Positions 50,516 to 62,380 of a stretch of 64,000 bases of DNA are shown here, in pieces. The stretch's first letter is position 1; each line of letters starts with the position of its first letter. Source of the DNA: Citrobacter amalonaticus (lineage in GTDB: Bacteria; Pseudomonadota; Gammaproteobacteria; Enterobacterales; Enterobacteriaceae); the NCBI RefSeq assembly GCF_018323885.1, contig NZ_AP024585.1:930001-994000 (forward strand), read 5' to 3'. Position numbers and translations under genes: made by a program. The notes under the pieces are model-generated. The model was given only the letters and a program-made list of their open reading frames with translations, searched no databases and had not been told where the DNA came from.

Positions 50516-50578
50516 AAAACCCAATAAACTTCAATACATTATTATGACCCCACATTGCGGGGCGTTTGAGATTTCAAT

Positions 50579-53284
50579 ATGCTAATCAAATTATTAACGA
50601 AAGTATTCGGTAGCCGTAACGATCGTACGTTACGTCGTATGCGTAAAGCGGTTGCAGTGATCAATGCCATGGAACCGGAGATGGAAAAACTCTCCGATGA
50701 CGAACTGAAAGCGAAAACCGGTGAATTCCGTGCGCGTCTGGAAAAAGGCGAAAGCGTGGAGAGTCTGATCCCGGAAGCGTTTGCTGTCGTACGTGAAGCC
50801 AGTAAGCGCGTTTTCGGCATGCGTCACTTCGACGTTCAGTTGCTCGGTGGGATGGTCCTTAACGATCGCTGCATCGCGGAAATGCGTACCGGTGAAGGTA
50901 AAACCCTGACTGCAACGCTGCCAGCTTACCTGAACGCACTAAGCGGCAAAGGTGTTCACGTGGTTACCGTGAACGACTATCTGGCGCAGCGTGACGCCGA
51001 AAACAACCGTCCGCTGTTCGAATTCCTCGGTATGACCGTCGGGATCAACCTGCCGGGTATGCCTGCGCCAGCCAAGCGCGAAGCCTACGCCGCCGACATT
51101 ACTTATGGCACCAATAACGAATATGGCTTTGACTACCTGCGTGACAACATGGCGTTCAGCCCTGAAGAACGCGTACAGCGTAAACTGCACTATGCGCTGG
51201 TGGATGAGGTCGACTCCATCCTCATCGATGAGGCGCGTACGCCGCTGATCATTTCCGGCCCGGCTGAAGACAGCTCGGAAATGTACAAGAAAGTGAACAA
51301 AATCATCCCGCACCTGATTCGTCAGGAAAAAGAAGATTCTGACAGCTTCCAGGGTGAAGGTCACTTCTCTGTGGATGAAAAAGCGCGCCAGGTTAACCTG
51401 ACTGAACGTGGTCTGGTACTGATTGAAGAACTGCTGGTGAAAGAAGGCATCATGGATGAAGGCGAGTCTCTGTACTCTCCGGGCAACATTATGCTGATGC
51501 ACCACGTGACCGCAGCGCTGCGCGCGCACGCGCTGTTCACCCGCGACGTTGACTACATCGTAAAAGACGGCGAAGTCATCATCGTTGACGAACATACCGG
51601 TCGTACTATGCAGGGCCGTCGCTGGTCTGATGGTCTGCACCAGGCTGTTGAAGCGAAAGAGGGCGTGGATATCCAGAACGAGAACCAGACGCTGGCCTCG
51701 ATCACCTTCCAGAACTACTTCCGTCTGTATGAAAAACTGGCCGGTATGACCGGTACGGCAGATACCGAAGCGTTCGAATTTAGCTCAATCTATAAACTGG
51801 ATACCGTAGTGGTGCCGACCAACCGTCCGATGATCCGTAAAGATATGCCGGATCTGGTCTACATGACCGAAGCGGAAAAAATTCAGGCCATTATTGAAGA
51901 TATTAAAGAGCGTACCGCCAATGGTCAGCCGGTACTGGTGGGGACTATCTCCATTGAGAAATCCGAAGTGGTTTCTAACGAACTGACCAAAGCGGGCATC
52001 AAGCACAACGTTCTGAACGCAAAATTCCACGCCAACGAAGCGGCCATCGTCGCGCAGGCGGGCTATCCGGCGGCGGTAACCATCGCCACCAACATGGCTG
52101 GTCGTGGTACCGATATTGTGCTGGGCGGTAGCTGGCAGGCTGAAGTGGCCGCGCTGGAAAACCCAACGCCAGAACAGATTGCACAGATTAAAGCCGACTG
52201 GCAGGTTCGCCACGAAGCGGTGCTGGCGTCCGGTGGTCTGCACATCATCGGTACTGAGCGTCATGAATCTCGCCGTATCGATAACCAGTTGCGTGGTCGT
52301 TCCGGTCGTCAGGGTGATGCGGGTTCTTCGCGTTTCTACCTGTCAATGGAAGATGCGTTGATGCGTATTTTTGCCTCTGACCGCGTGTCCGGCATGATGC
52401 GTAAACTGGGGATGAAACCGGGCGAGGCCATTGAGCACCCGTGGGTCACCAAAGCGATTGCTAACGCGCAGCGTAAAGTGGAAAGCCGCAACTTCGATAT
52501 TCGTAAGCAACTGCTGGAATACGATGATGTTGCCAACGATCAGCGTCGTGCGATCTATACCCAGCGTAACGAACTGTTGGATGTAAGCGACGTTAGTGAA
52601 ACTATCAACAGCATTCGTGAAGACGTGTTCAAAGCCACGATTGATGCTTACATTCCGCCGCAGTCTCTGGAAGAAATGTGGGATATCCCGGGTCTGCAGG
52701 AACGCCTGAAAAATGACTTCGATCTGGAGATGCCGATCGCAGAATGGCTGGATAAAGAACCAGAACTGCATGAAGAGACACTGCGTGAGCGTATTCTGGC
52801 GCAGGCCATCGACGTGTATCAGCGCAAAGAAGAAGTGGTTGGCGCAGAGATGATGCGTCACTTCGAAAAAGGCGTCATGCTGCAAACGCTTGATTCCCTG
52901 TGGAAAGAGCACCTGGCGGCGATGGATTACCTGCGTCAGGGCATACATCTGCGTGGCTATGCGCAGAAAGATCCGAAGCAGGAATATAAGCGCGAATCCT
53001 TCTCGATGTTTGCCTCTATGCTGGAATCACTGAAATACGAAGTGATCAGTACGCTGAGCAAAGTTCAGGTTCGCATGCCGGAAGAAGTTGAAGCCATGGA
53101 GCAGCAGCGTCGTGAAGAGGCGGAGCGTTTAGCGCAGATGCAACAGCTCAGCCATCAGGACGACGACAGCGCTGCGGCGGCCGATCTGGCGGCACAAACG
53201 GGCGAGCGTAAAGTAGGTCGTAACGATCCGTGCCCGTGTGGTTCTGGTAAAAAATACAAACAGTGCCACGGCCGTCTGAGCTAA
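50579..53284 (+). CDS. secA: preprotein translocase ATPase SecA
   Basis: Motor that drives proteins through SecYEG. It is 901 aa. Walker A GEGKT (105-109), DEAD-type Walker B ([13 protein letters not shown]), preprotein crosslinking domain, second nucleotide domain ([13 protein letters not shown]), helical wing and scaffold, and the C-terminal zinc-binding tail [14 protein letters not shown] that contacts SecB. Downstream of secM with arrest-controlled translation. Confidence 0.99.
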   Translation: MLIKLLTKVFGSRNDRTLRRMRKAVAVINAMEPEMEKLSDDELKAKTGEFRARLEKGESVESLIPEAFAVVREASKRVFGMRHFDVQLLGGMVLNDRCIAEMRTGEGKTLTATLPAYLNALSGKGVHVVTVNDYLAQRDAENNRPLFEFLGMTVGINLPGMPAPAKREAYAADITYGTNNEYGFDYLRDNMAFSPEERVQRKLHYALVDEVDSILIDEARTPLIISGPAEDSSEMYKKVNKIIPHLIRQEKEDSDSFQGEGHFSVDEKARQVNLTERGLVLIEELLVKEGIMDEGESLYSPGNIMLMHHVTAALRAHALFTRDVDYIVKDGEVIIVDEHTGRTMQGRRWSDGLHQAVEAKEGVDIQNENQTLASITFQNYFRLYEKLAGMTGTADTEAFEFSSIYKLDTVVVPTNRPMIRKDMPDLVYMTEAEKIQAIIEDIKERTANGQPVLVGTISIEKSEVVSNELTKAGIKHNVLNAKFHANEAAIVAQAGYPAAVTIATNMAGRGTDIVLGGSWQAEVAALENPTPEQIAQIKADWQVRHEAVLASGGLHIIGTERHESRRIDNQLRGRSGRQGDAGSSRFYLSMEDALMRIFASDRVSGMMRKLGMKPGEAIEHPWVTKAIANAQRKVESRNFDIRKQLLEYDDVANDQRRAIYTQRNELLDVSDVSETINSIREDVFKATIDAYIPPQSLEEMWDIPGLQERLKNDFDLEMPIAEWLDKEPELHEETLRERILAQAIDVYQRKEEVVGAEMMRHFEKGVMLQTLDSLWKEHLAAMDYLRQGIHLRGYAQKDPKQEYKRESFSMFASMLESLKYEVISTLSKVQVRMPEEVEAMEQQRREEAERLAQMQQLSHQDDDSAAAADLAAQTGERKVGRNDPCPCGSGKKYKQCHGRLS

Positions 53285-53308
53285 GATCTGCATAATAACG
53301 ATGTCTGA

Positions 53309-53333
53309 AGGCGCAGGAAACTGCGCCTTTTTT
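53309..53333 (+). terminator. secA terminator
   Basis: AGGCGCAG and CTGCGCCT form an 8-bp stem with a GAAA tetraloop and a run of T (53327-53333), just before mutT. Read-through into mutT is possible since mutT starts 14 bp later. Confidence 0.9.
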
Positions 53334-53347
53334 ATGGGTACGACAAT

Positions 53348-53740
53348 ATGAAAAAACTGAACATCGCGGTCGGGATTATTCGTAATCCGTATAACGAAAT
53401 CTTTATCACCCAGCGTGCGGCCGACGCGCATATGGCGAATAAACTGGAATTTCCAGGCGGAAAGATTGAGGCGGGAGAGACGCCGGAGCAGGCGCTGAGC
53501 CGCGAGCTACAGGAAGAGGTGGGCATTACGCCGGTAGGTGCCACGCTTTTCGAGAAGCTGGAGTATCAGTTTCCGGACAGGCATATCACGCTGTGGTTCT
53601 GGCTGGTGGAAAGCTGGAAAGGTGAACCGTGGGGAAAAGAGGGGCAGCCTGGAAAATGGATTGCCGCCGGGATGTTGCAGGCGGAGGATTTCCCTCCGGC
53701 GAATGCGCCCGTGATTGCGAAGTTAAAACAAAACCTGTAG
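53348..53740 (+). CDS. mutT: 8-oxo-dGTP diphosphatase MutT
   Basis: Nudix hydrolase that removes 8-oxo-dGTP and prevents A:T to C:G mutations. It is 130 aa (E. coli 129). The Nudix box runs from G38 to I60 (GGKIEAGETPEQALSRELQE then EVGI) with all catalytic glutamates. The C-terminal half is more divergent from E. coli than any neighbour. Its TAG stop forms part of a REP edge. Confidence 0.96.
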   Translation: MKKLNIAVGIIRNPYNEIFITQRAADAHMANKLEFPGGKIEAGETPEQALSRELQEEVGITPVGATLFEKLEYQFPDRHITLWFWLVESWKGEPWGKEGQPGKWIAAGMLQAEDFPPANAPVIAKLKQNL

Positions 53741-53768
53741 GCCGGATGAGGCGACGCCGACATCCGGT
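53741..53768. repeat. REP element abutting mutT
   Basis: GCCGGATGAGGCG...CGCCGACATCCGGT, a REP unit directly touching the mutT stop; the usual REP edge GTAGGCC contains the TAG. It lies between the convergent mutT and yacG. Confidence 0.8.
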
Positions 53769-53809
53769 AACGCGCGGTGGGGGCGTATGATCCCCCAGAC
53801 CGACTCTGT

Positions 53810-54004
53810 TTACTCTTTCGTTTCGCTCCAGTCGTCGCTGTCGGAAAGATCGCTGCTGCTGGCAATGCGTTTCTCTTCAGCGGCCCATTCACCTAAATCG
53901 ATCAACTGACAACGTTTGGAACAAAACGGACGGAATGGACTGACTTCACCCCATACAACCGTTTTGCCACAGGTGGGGCAATTTACGGTGATCGTCTCAG
54001 ACAT
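53810..54004 (-). CDS. yacG: DNA gyrase inhibitor YacG
   Basis: Small zinc protein that binds GyrB and inhibits gyrase. It is 64 aa (E. coli 65). The zinc ligands C9, C12, C28 and C32 are all present (VNCPTCGK and FCSKRCQ), followed by an acidic Ser/Asp-rich tail. It is the third gene of coaE-zapD-yacG. Confidence 0.95.
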   Translation of the reverse strand: MSETITVNCPTCGKTVVWGEVSPFRPFCSKRCQLIDLGEWAAEEKRIASSSDLSDSDDWSETKE

Positions 54005-54013
54005 CTTAACTCC

Positions 54014-54757
54014 TTAACAGCAGGCCAGTTCGAAATCGAGGCGCTCAGGCACCACGCCATTGTCGCTATCGAGCGGCATAAAACGGATCGCAAAACGGCT
54101 CTTGTGGCCGGAAATTTGCGGATAAAGCTGTAAACCCAACGGCAACTGCAGGCGCAGTAAGTCTGCGTCTTCCCCGTTGTCCTGATAAAAGCCGTTCAGG
54201 CTGGTTTGTTTACGAAACGGTGCCGAGTTACGAATTAAATCAAGGATCAGAGTCAGCGCCTGAGTCAGCGGGTGCAGGCTGGCAAGCCAGCTATCGACCT
54301 GCGCATCGCGCTGTGCCTGTGGCATATGCAGCCAGATATGCAGCGTCGGTAAATCAAAGCTGCAACAACCGCCGGGAATACTCAGACGCTGGCGGACCAG
54401 GGCAATCAGCCGATCCTCACGTAAAAATTGTCCCATGCGCGGCGCGGAAATCAAAATACTGCCGGCCGTTTTTAACTGCTGGCGCAGAGCATCAATACGG
54501 CTCTGGTCGACGCCCGGGACTTCTGTCCATGCCTGAAGTTTACGCTGCTGGCGCTCAAGCTCTTTCAGTAATTCTGTACGCACTTCACCACGTTCGAATA
54601 CGTCCAACAAATCTCCGGCATTGCGAAAGAAATGCAGAGCATCTGAACTCTCTGCAATCGGTAAGCGTGCAGAGAGTTGTTGAACCAAAAACTCAATGCG
54701 CAACCACGTGCGCATCTTCTCATTGAGAGGGTGTTCAAAAAGGACCTGGGTGTGCAT
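54014..54757 (-). CDS. zapD: Z-ring associated protein ZapD
   Basis: Crosslinks FtsZ filaments by binding the FtsZ C-terminal peptide. It is 247 aa, standard, with an alpha-helical N-terminal domain and a beta C-terminal domain carrying conserved Arg residues. Its ATG overlaps the coaE TAA by one base (TAATG), showing coupled translation. Confidence 0.96.
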   Translation of the reverse strand: MHTQVLFEHPLNEKMRTWLRIEFLVQQLSARLPIAESSDALHFFRNAGDLLDVFERGEVRTELLKELERQQRKLQAWTEVPGVDQSRIDALRQQLKTAGSILISAPRMGQFLREDRLIALVRQRLSIPGGCCSFDLPTLHIWLHMPQAQRDAQVDSWLASLHPLTQALTLILDLIRNSAPFRKQTSLNGFYQDNGEDADLLRLQLPLGLQLYPQISGHKSRFAIRFMPLDSDNGVVPERLDFELACC

Positions 54758-55377
54758 TACGGTTTTTCCTGTGAGACAAACTGCGACGCAAGCTGGAGAT
54801 AACGTGCGTGCAGGCGGGCGACATCCGACATGATGGAATCTGGTGCGCCATTATTATCAATAACATCGTCTGCCACGGCAAGGCGTGCTTCACGCGTCGC
54901 CTGAGCAGCGAGAATCTGTTCAACGTGTGCGCGCGTAACGTCATCGCGCTGCATGGTCCGGGCAAGCTGCGTCTCGGGGGTGACATCCACCACGAGCACG
55001 CGATTGGCCTGGCGATAAAGGCCGTTTTCAACCAGTAATGGCACCACCCACAGCACATATGCAGACGTCGCCTGTTGCAACTGACGTTGGGTCTCCTGCT
55101 GGATGAGCGGATGAAGCAAGGCACCGAGCCAGGCCTTCTCCTGCGGATCAGCAAAAATCCGTTCGCGAAGCAGTCGACGATGCAGCGTGCCGTCTGCGGC
55201 AATCAGTTCAGGGCCAAAATGCGCCGCAATCGCATCCAGCGCAGGCTTGCCCGGTTCGACCACCTGGCGGGCAATAATATCGGCGTCAATTATCTGAATT
55301 CCGAGGTCAGCAAAGGCATTCGCAACGGTGCTTTTACCACTGCCAATGCCGCCAGTTAAGGCTACTGTATACCTCAT
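54757..55377 (-). CDS. coaE: dephospho-CoA kinase
   Basis: Last step of coenzyme A synthesis. It is 206 aa with the P-loop GGIGSGKST (9-17), the DADxxAR motif ([12 protein letters not shown]) and the lid region. It is the first gene of coaE-zapD-yacG and divergent from guaC. Confidence 0.97.
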   Translation of the reverse strand: MRYTVALTGGIGSGKSTVANAFADLGIQIIDADIIARQVVEPGKPALDAIAAHFGPELIAADGTLHRRLLRERIFADPQEKAWLGALLHPLIQQETQRQLQQATSAYVLWVVPLLVENGLYRQANRVLVVDVTPETQLARTMQRDDVTRAHVEQILAAQATREARLAVADDVIDNNGAPDSIMSDVARLHARYLQLASQFVSQEKP

Positions 55378-55518
55378 AAGCTCGGTTCCCGGGAATTCAT
55401 TATGATAATCAATTGGTTGAAAGTTGAACGTACACTGGCGATGATGACTCTGGGCGTGCCCGCTATTCGCCAGGTAAATTTATGGGATTGTAGCGTAAAA
55501 AAAGAGAATTTCGCAGTC

Positions 55519-55546
55519 TTGCGCGGCATTGATTAGTGCGTATGAT
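55519..55546 (+). promoter_or_regulatory. probable guaC promoter
   Basis: -35-like TTGCGC (55519-55524), 16 bp, -10 TATGAT (55541-55546), about 57 bp before the guaC ATG. It is assigned from motif fit only; the remainder of the 225-bp coaE-guaC gap shows no other clear element. Confidence 0.5.
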
Positions 55547-55602
55547 AGCGTCACTGGAGTTGCGCTCTCATACTAATAGCCCTTAACCCCAGGAATCCGC
55601 AC

Positions 55603-56646
55603 ATGCGTATTGAAGAAGATCTGAAGTTAGGTTTTAAAGACGTTCTTATCCGCCCTAAGCGTTCTACCCTTAAAAGTCGTTCCGATGTTGAGCTGGAACG
55701 TCAATTCACCTTTAAACATTCAGGTCAGACCTGGTCCGGCGTACCTATTATTGCTGCCAACATGGATACCGTCGGGACATTTGCGATGGCAACGGCTCTT
55801 GCCTCTTTCGATGTGCTGACCGCCGTTCATAAGCATTACACCGTTGAAGACTGGACGGCTTTTGTGAGCTCGGCATCAGCCGATGTACTCAAGCACGTCA
55901 TGGTCTCTACCGGTACGTCCGATGCGGATTTCGAGAAGACCAAACAGATTCTGGCGTTGGATCCGGCACTGAACTTTGTCTGCATCGATGTTGCCAATGG
56001 CTACTCCGAACACTTTGTTCAGTTCGTGTCGAAAGCGCGTGAAGCCTGGCCGACCAAAACCATCTGCGCCGGTAATGTGGTCACGGGCGAAATGTGTGAG
56101 GAACTGGTTCTGTCTGGCGCGGATATCGTTAAAGTCGGTATTGGTCCGGGCTCTGTCTGCACTACGCGTGTGAAAACCGGTGTTGGTTATCCGCAACTGT
56201 CTGCGGTGATCGAGTGTGCTGATGCGGCGCACGGTCTGGGTGGGATGATTGTCAGCGATGGTGGTTGTACCATGCCTGGTGATGTGGCGAAAGCATTCGG
56301 TGGCGGCGCTGATTTCGTGATGCTTGGCGGTATGCTGGCCGGTCACGAAGAGAGTGGCGGTAAAATCGTTGAAGAAAACGGCGAAAAATTCATGCTGTTC
56401 TACGGCATGAGCTCTGAATCCGCCATGACCCGTCATGTCGGCGGCGTTGCGCAGTATCGCGCTGCGGAAGGGAAAACCGTCAAGCTGCCGCTGCGTGGCC
56501 CGGTGGAGAACACCGCGCGTGATATTCTCGGCGGCCTGCGTTCAGCCTGTACCTACGTCGGTGCCTCTCGTTTGAAAGAGCTGACCAAACGTACGACGTT
56601 TATCCGGGTTCAGGAACAAGAAAACCGCGTTTTCAATAGCCTGTAA
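55603..56646 (+). CDS. guaC: GMP reductase
   Basis: NADPH-dependent deamination of GMP to IMP, part of purine salvage. It is 347 aa, same as E. coli. Catalytic C186 lies in [11 protein letters not shown], and the IMPDH-family phosphate loop ([11 protein letters not shown]) follows. It stands alone with its own promoter and a strong 3' hairpin. Confidence 0.98.
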   Translation: MRIEEDLKLGFKDVLIRPKRSTLKSRSDVELERQFTFKHSGQTWSGVPIIAANMDTVGTFAMATALASFDVLTAVHKHYTVEDWTAFVSSASADVLKHVMVSTGTSDADFEKTKQILALDPALNFVCIDVANGYSEHFVQFVSKAREAWPTKTICAGNVVTGEMCEELVLSGADIVKVGIGPGSVCTTRVKTGVGYPQLSAVIECADAAHGLGGMIVSDGGCTMPGDVAKAFGGGADFVMLGGMLAGHEESGGKIVEENGEKFMLFYGMSSESAMTRHVGGVAQYRAAEGKTVKLPLRGPVENTARDILGGLRSACTYVGASRLKELTKRTTFIRVQEQENRVFNSL

Positions 56647-56656
56647 CCCTCCTCAG

Positions 56657-56684
56657 GAACTGGCGCTGCATTGAGCGCCAGTTC
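56657..56684. terminator. guaC/hofC bidirectional hairpin
   Basis: GAACTGGCGCT and AGCGCCAGTTC form a perfect 11-bp stem with a 6-nt loop between the convergent guaC and hofC. The following T content is modest. Confidence 0.75.
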
Positions 56685-56702
56685 TGCTGTCGACTTCCTT
56701 CG

Positions 56703-57905
56703 TTATCCCACGCCACTCATCGCATCGCCCAGATGGAAAATCGGTAAATACATCGCCACGACCAGTGTGCCGATGATAAGCCCTGTAATCACCAGCAGCG
56801 CGGGTTCCAGTAGTGCCGCCAGGTTGTCAGCCATCGCCTGAGTATGTTCATCATGATGACGGGCAAGGCTGCGCAACATGATATCCAGCGAGCCAGAGGC
56901 TTCTCCGGTCCTGACCAGTTGCAGACATAATGGGCTAAATTCTTCCGCATTTTTGAGTGCCTGCCAGACGGGCACGCCGGTACTGATATCGTGCTGTACC
57001 TGGGCCAGGCGCAGTGCCCAGTAAGGGCACTGAATCGTCTCTTTCACGCTCTCAAGCGCGGGTAAAAATGCGATCCCCGCCGTCTGCGTTAGCGCGAGGA
57101 TGGTAAAAATTTGTGTGAGCTTCTGACCCCTTATCAACTGGCCCATCACGGGCATGCGGAGTAATCCTCTCTGGCGCAGCATTTGCCAGCCGGGCTTTCG
57201 GCTCAGCAGGCTGTTGGTTGCAATTAGCATGACGAGCATCAGGACAATCAGCCCACTCCAGCGATGACTCCAGTCGGCAAACGCGATGATCCCCTGAGTG
57301 AGAGCAGGTAGCGGCGTGTTAAAGGTCCGGTAAATGGCGGCAAATTCAGGCAGGACAAAGTGGAGCATCGCCACCACCACCATGACCGCCATCGTTAAAA
57401 TAATGATGGGGTAGCGCAGTGCTTTTTTGACCTTATCGGTTAACTGTTTTTGCGCCTTCTGCTGCCGGGCGAGTTCAAAGCAGCATTCATCCAGTTTCCC
57501 GGTTAACTCTCCGGTGCGTATCATCGCCTGATACAGCGGTGGAAACACGTCAGGCCACTGCTCCAGCGCGCTGGAGAGCGGTGTACCGTGTTCCAGTTCG
57601 TTTGCAAGGCTCCCTAACAGGGCTTGCCACTGCTTGCTTGGTTGCTGTCCGGCAAGCAATTCCAGCCCTTCAGACAACGTTAGCCCCGCTTTTAGCAGCG
57701 TAGCGAGCTGGTGAATCACTTCCGTGGATTTGTCATGGCGCCAGAGCGCACGCTTTACGCGTAAGGATTTCACGCGCAAAGGTATTATCTGATGCTGTTC
57801 AAGTTCCTGCATCAACACGAGTCGGTTTTCCGCCCAACGGGTTCCCTCTCCGGGCAGGCCATCGTGATTCATTCCCTGCCAGTACCACAGCTTTTTAGTG
57901 ATCAT
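56703..57905 (-). CDS. hofC: type IV pilus assembly inner membrane protein HofC (PilC/GspF family)
   Basis: Platform protein of the type IV pilus/competence machine. It is 400 aa from ATG 57905, overlapping the end of hofB by 11 bp; an 11-residue upstream extension is not supported. Two T2SSF domains are seen, the first about 60-185 and the second about 265-390, with three transmembrane segments. It is the distal gene of ppdD-hofB-hofC. Confidence 0.95.
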   Translation of the reverse strand: MITKKLWYWQGMNHDGLPGEGTRWAENRLVLMQELEQHQIIPLRVKSLRVKRALWRHDKSTEVIHQLATLLKAGLTLSEGLELLAGQQPSKQWQALLGSLANELEHGTPLSSALEQWPDVFPPLYQAMIRTGELTGKLDECCFELARQQKAQKQLTDKVKKALRYPIIILTMAVMVVVAMLHFVLPEFAAIYRTFNTPLPALTQGIIAFADWSHRWSGLIVLMLVMLIATNSLLSRKPGWQMLRQRGLLRMPVMGQLIRGQKLTQIFTILALTQTAGIAFLPALESVKETIQCPYWALRLAQVQHDISTGVPVWQALKNAEEFSPLCLQLVRTGEASGSLDIMLRSLARHHDEHTQAMADNLAALLEPALLVITGLIIGTLVVAMYLPIFHLGDAMSGVG

Positions 57906-59280
57906 CTGGCATACCCAGAATGCGCACCAGTTCCTCAAACGTCGTCAGCCCTTGATCGACGGCGCGGCATCCGCTTTCAAAGAGCGTGCTCATTCCTGCC
58001 TGTTTTGCATGGGCTTCCAGCGTTGCGGCTGAGGCGTCGTTGGCAATCTGATGACGCAGTTCAGCGGTGATCGCAAGTAATTCAAACAACGCCGCACGAC
58101 CATAGAAGCCGTGATAGCAGTGTTCGCAGCCAACCGCCTGCCAGCGGGGTAGCGGCGTTGGGTACCATGCGGGCGGTAAGCGAAGGGGATCGTCACTCAG
58201 CCGTCGACAGTGCGGACACAGTTTTCTGACCAGCCGTTGCGCGACCACTAAGGTTAACGCGGAAGAGAGCATCCAGCGCGCCACCCCCATCTGCTGTAAG
58301 CGTACCAGCGCTTCGCAGGTTGAGTTGGTATGCAGCGTGGAAAGCACCAGATGCCCGGTCTGTGCGGCCTTAATAGCAATTTCTGCGGTTTCGCCGTCGC
58401 GGATCTCACCTACCATGATGACATCCGGATCCTGGCGTAGCAGTGCCCGCAATACGCCCTGAAAGGTCAGCCCGGCACGGGGATGGATCTGCGTCTGATT
58501 GATACCGTCGAGGGGAATCTCCACCGGATCCTCAACACTGCACAGATTCACCTCCGGTGCGTTTCGCGTTTGCAGCGCGCTATAAAGCGTTACCGTTTTA
58601 CCGCTACCCGTGGGGCCAGTGACGAGGATCAGCCCCTGAGGTTGTTGCAGGGCGTGGAGGAAGGCAGAGAGTTGCGTGTCGTGCATACCCAGCGTGCAGG
58701 CATCCAGTGCCTGATTTACCTGATGCAGCAACCGTAGCACTACCTTTTCGCCATAACGACAGGGAAGGGTGGCGATACGAAACGAGACGGCAGCGCCGTT
58801 CAACTCAATGGTAAATTGCCCGTCCTGCGGCAAGCGGTGTTCCGCGATATCCAGATGGCTTAACACTTTCAAACGTGCTGTCAGGGCGATACCGGTCTCT
58901 TTGGCGATATTGGGTAAGCTATGTAGCACGCCGTCCACGCGTAAGCGGAGACGGACGTGATGCTCTGCAGGTTCTATGTGGATATCTGAGGCCCGTTTCG
59001 CCAGCGCGCTTTGTAATGTGTTATCCAGTAAAACCGCCGCGCTGACGCTGCTCTCAGGCACCACGGACGGCAGCGCGGGTGAGGCGTGATGCTGGTGTTG
59101 CTCCATTTGCTGGCGCGTCCAGCAGGCAATCTCAATGCGGCGAGTCGTGGCAAAATGTAGGGCGTCCAGCAGTTCTTGAGAAGGGGCATCTTCGACGGCA
59201 ATGTGTACCACATCGTTATTGGCATCAAGTAATATCCCCTGGTAGCGCTGGCACAGCGCGCTGAGTTGCGTCGTGTTCAT
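57895..59280 (-). CDS. hofB: type IV pilus assembly ATPase HofB (PilB/GspE family)
   Basis: Hexameric ATPase that powers pilus extension. It is 461 aa, same as E. coli. Walker A GPTGSGKT is at 222-229, with an Asp box (SVEDPVEIPL), Walker B (MVGEIRDGETAEIA) and a zinc motif (CPHC...CEHC) near 355-385. The frame and all motifs are intact. Confidence 0.96.
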   Translation of the reverse strand: MNTTQLSALCQRYQGILLDANNDVVHIAVEDAPSQELLDALHFATTRRIEIACWTRQQMEQHQHHASPALPSVVPESSVSAAVLLDNTLQSALAKRASDIHIEPAEHHVRLRLRVDGVLHSLPNIAKETGIALTARLKVLSHLDIAEHRLPQDGQFTIELNGAAVSFRIATLPCRYGEKVVLRLLHQVNQALDACTLGMHDTQLSAFLHALQQPQGLILVTGPTGSGKTVTLYSALQTRNAPEVNLCSVEDPVEIPLDGINQTQIHPRAGLTFQGVLRALLRQDPDVIMVGEIRDGETAEIAIKAAQTGHLVLSTLHTNSTCEALVRLQQMGVARWMLSSALTLVVAQRLVRKLCPHCRRLSDDPLRLPPAWYPTPLPRWQAVGCEHCYHGFYGRAALFELLAITAELRHQIANDASAATLEAHAKQAGMSTLFESGCRAVDQGLTTFEELVRILGMPDDH

Positions 59281-59289
59281 GGCGCTTCC

Positions 59290-59727
59290 TTAATGGCTAT
59301 CGAAGCGAAAGACGTCTTCGCAGGCCTGTTTTAACGCGCTGTCATTCTGGATGTTGCAGTTACGCGTCCAGCCCGTAATGCCTTCTGCTTTGTCCCACCC
59401 AGGGGTCATGATGACGCTAAGCCCGTTCAGACTTTCCTGGCCAGTAAGCGAAACCACCCCATTTTCGACGCTCATTCCTGAGACATAGCGCGTTGTTGTG
59501 GGAGAGGGAATCCCGTTGACGCTTGCGTCGCAGGTGTCTGTACCACCATGCTCCAGGGCGCAGAGTTCGACGGCAGTGCGGTAGGGGACAAAGGTTTGCA
59601 GCATATCCGTTAGCGCCGCTTTGCGCAGATAGTTCTGATAGGCCGGAATGCCGATGGCGCTGAGGATGGCAATAATGCCGATCACCACCATCAGTTCAAT
59701 AAGGGTAAATCCGCGTTGTTTATCCAT
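59290..59727 (-). CDS. ppdD: type IV major prepilin PpdD
   Basis: Pilin subunit. It is 145 aa (E. coli 146). The class III signal MDKQRG is followed by FTLIELMVVIGIIAILSAIG, with cleavage after G6 and the E5 of the mature pilin, then a globular domain with paired Cys. The start at 59727 is chosen because the prepilin leader must be short; a 21-residue extension is rejected. It is the first gene of ppdD-hofB-hofC, 9 bp before hofB. Confidence 0.96.
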   Translation of the reverse strand: MDKQRGFTLIELMVVIGIIAILSAIGIPAYQNYLRKAALTDMLQTFVPYRTAVELCALEHGGTDTCDASVNGIPSPTTTRYVSGMSVENGVVSLTGQESLNGLSVIMTPGWDKAEGITGWTRNCNIQNDSALKQACEDVFRFDSH

Positions 59728-59896
59728 TGTTCGCTCCTTGAGTGAGTGGACGTCACTTTGGCAAACGCCGGCACGCCAGGCGAGCAGCAAAAAATGAATC
59801 AGGAAGGCGGGTTCAGAGGAATGTTATCGGTTTGCAGTCGCAAGCAATGAGATTGCGAGGCTCGACGAGGATTTTAGTGATTGAAAGGAATAAACA

Positions 59897-59922
59897 GGCC
59901 CGATAAGCAGCGCTATCAGGCC
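59897..59922 (-). terminator. probable nadC terminator hairpin
   Basis: On the minus strand GGCCTGATA and TATCGGGCC pair fully with one G-U wobble around an 8-nt loop, then a T-rich stretch (TGTTTATTCC). It lies 9 bp after nadC. It resembles a shortened REP. The rest of the nadC-ppdD gap presumably holds the ppdD promoter. Confidence 0.6.
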
Positions 59923-59931
59923 CTATAATGA

Positions 59932-60888
<957 letters not shown>

Positions 60889-60918
60889 CTATAAGCACCA
60901 CTCAAAAGGAGATTCAGC

Positions 60919-61482
60919 ATGTTGTTAGACAAGGGCTGGCTGGCGGAAGCGCGACGCGTTCCTTCTCCGCACCACGATTGCCGCCCGGATGATGAAGTCC
61001 CTTCGTTACTGGTGGTGCACAATATCAGCCTGCCGCCCGGCGAGTTTGGCGGTCCGTGGATTGACGCACTATTCACTGGAACAATTGATCCCAATGCCCA
61101 TCCCTTTTTTGCCGAAATCGCGCATCTTCGCGTTTCCGCTCATTGTCTGATTCGCCGTGATGGCGAAATCGTTCAGTATGTTCCTTTTGATAAGCGTGCA
61201 TGGCATGCCGGCGTGTCGAATTATTATGGACGTGAACGCTGCAATGATTTTTCGATTGGTATTGAGCTGGAAGGGACCGATACGCTGGCCTACACCGATG
61301 TCCAGTACCAACAACTGGCTGCCATCACGCGTGCATTAATAAAGATTTACCCGGCCGTTGCCGAAAACATAACCGGACACTGTGATATTGCGCCTGAGCG
61401 TAAGACCGATCCCGGTCCGGCTTTTGACTGGGCAAAGTTTCGCGCCCTGGTCACCGCCTCGTCAGATAAGGAGATGACATGA
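60919..61482 (+). CDS. ampD: 1,6-anhydro-MurNAc-L-alanine amidase AmpD
   Basis: Cytoplasmic zinc amidase that splits recycled anhydromuropeptides and so keeps AmpR-controlled ampC beta-lactamase low. It is 187 aa, like the Citrobacter protein and four longer than E. coli. Zn ligands are H34 (LLVVHNIS), the His in [11 protein letters not shown] (about 154) and the Asp in KTDPGP (about 164). GGAG precedes the ATG. It overlaps ampE by 4 bp. Confidence 0.97.
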   Translation: MLLDKGWLAEARRVPSPHHDCRPDDEVPSLLVVHNISLPPGEFGGPWIDALFTGTIDPNAHPFFAEIAHLRVSAHCLIRRDGEIVQYVPFDKRAWHAGVSNYYGRERCNDFSIGIELEGTDTLAYTDVQYQQLAAITRALIKIYPAVAENITGHCDIAPERKTDPGPAFDWAKFRALVTASSDKEMT

Positions 61483-62333
61483 CGCTATTTACGACATTAC
61501 TGGTGCTGCTTGTCGAGCGCCTGTTTAAGCTGGGCGAACACTGGCAGTTCGATCACCGTTTAGAAACTTTTTTTCGCCGGGTCAAACGCTTCTCAATGGC
61601 GCGTACGCTCGGGATGATGATCATCGCAATGGTGGTCACATTCCTGTTGCTGCGAGCGCTCGATGGACTGCTGTTTAATGTGCCAACGATTGTGGCGTGG
61701 ATCCTGATTGGGTTGCTGTGCATTGGCGCGGGCAAAGTGCGGATGCACTATCACGCTTACCTTAACGCGGCGTCGCGCGATGATGCGCATGCCCGAACGG
61801 CGATGGCCAGCGAACTGACGTTGATTCATGGCGTTCCACCGGATTGCAATGAGCGTGAGTTTTTGCGTGAACTGCAAAATGCGCTGCTGTGGATTAACTT
61901 CCGTTTCTATATCGCACCGCTGTTCTGGCTGATCGTCGGTGGTCCATGTGGACCGGTACTGCTGGTGGGCTATGCCTTCCTGCGTTCGTGGCAGTCCTGG
62001 CTGGCGCGTTACCAGACGCCGCATGAGCGCTTACAGTCCGGCATCGATGCCATTCTTCATGTTCTCGACTGGATCCCGGTGCGTCTGGCGGGCGTGGTGT
62101 ATGCCCTGATCGGTCATGGAGAAAAAGCGTTGCCCGCGTGGTTTGCCTCTCTGGCGGATCTGCGTACTTCGCAATATCAGGTGTTAACACGCCTGGCGCA
62201 GTTCTCGCTGGCGCGTGAGTCGCATACCGATAAGGTTGAAACGCCAAAAGCGGCCGTTTCCATGGCGAAGAAAACGTCGTTTGCCTTAGTGGTGGTGATT
62301 GCCGTGCTCACCATTTATGGCACGTTGATTTAA
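61479..62333 (+). CDS. ampE: inner membrane protein AmpE
   Basis: Membrane protein cotranscribed with ampD. It is 284 aa with about four hydrophobic segments (about 45-65, 70-87, 140-165 and 265-284) and a cytoplasmic loop. Its molecular function is unresolved; it is often described as a possible sensor in beta-lactamase regulation. ATGA overlap with ampD. Confidence 0.95.
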   Translation: MTLFTTLLVLLVERLFKLGEHWQFDHRLETFFRRVKRFSMARTLGMMIIAMVVTFLLLRALDGLLFNVPTIVAWILIGLLCIGAGKVRMHYHAYLNAASRDDAHARTAMASELTLIHGVPPDCNEREFLRELQNALLWINFRFYIAPLFWLIVGGPCGPVLLVGYAFLRSWQSWLARYQTPHERLQSGIDAILHVLDWIPVRLAGVVYALIGHGEKALPAWFASLADLRTSQYQVLTRLAQFSLARESHTDKVETPKAAVSMAKKTSFALVVVIAVLTIYGTLI

Positions 62334-62347
62334 CGTCCTGGCAGGAC

Positions 62348-62373
62348 GCCCGGTAAGTTGCGTGTTACCGGGC
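62348..62373. terminator. bidirectional hairpin between ampE and the GH43 gene
   Basis: GCCCGGTAA and TTACCGGGC form a perfect 9-bp stem with an 8-nt loop between the convergent ampE and glycosidase genes. Confidence 0.7.
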
Positions 62374-62380
62374 AATGATG

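Noticed and set aside
59820..59880. Possible CRP-S (Sxy-dependent) site upstream of ppdD
   Set aside because: TGCGA and TCGCA are present near 59836-59858 but in the wrong order and spacing for the TGCGA-N6-TCGCA consensus, so no site is claimed.
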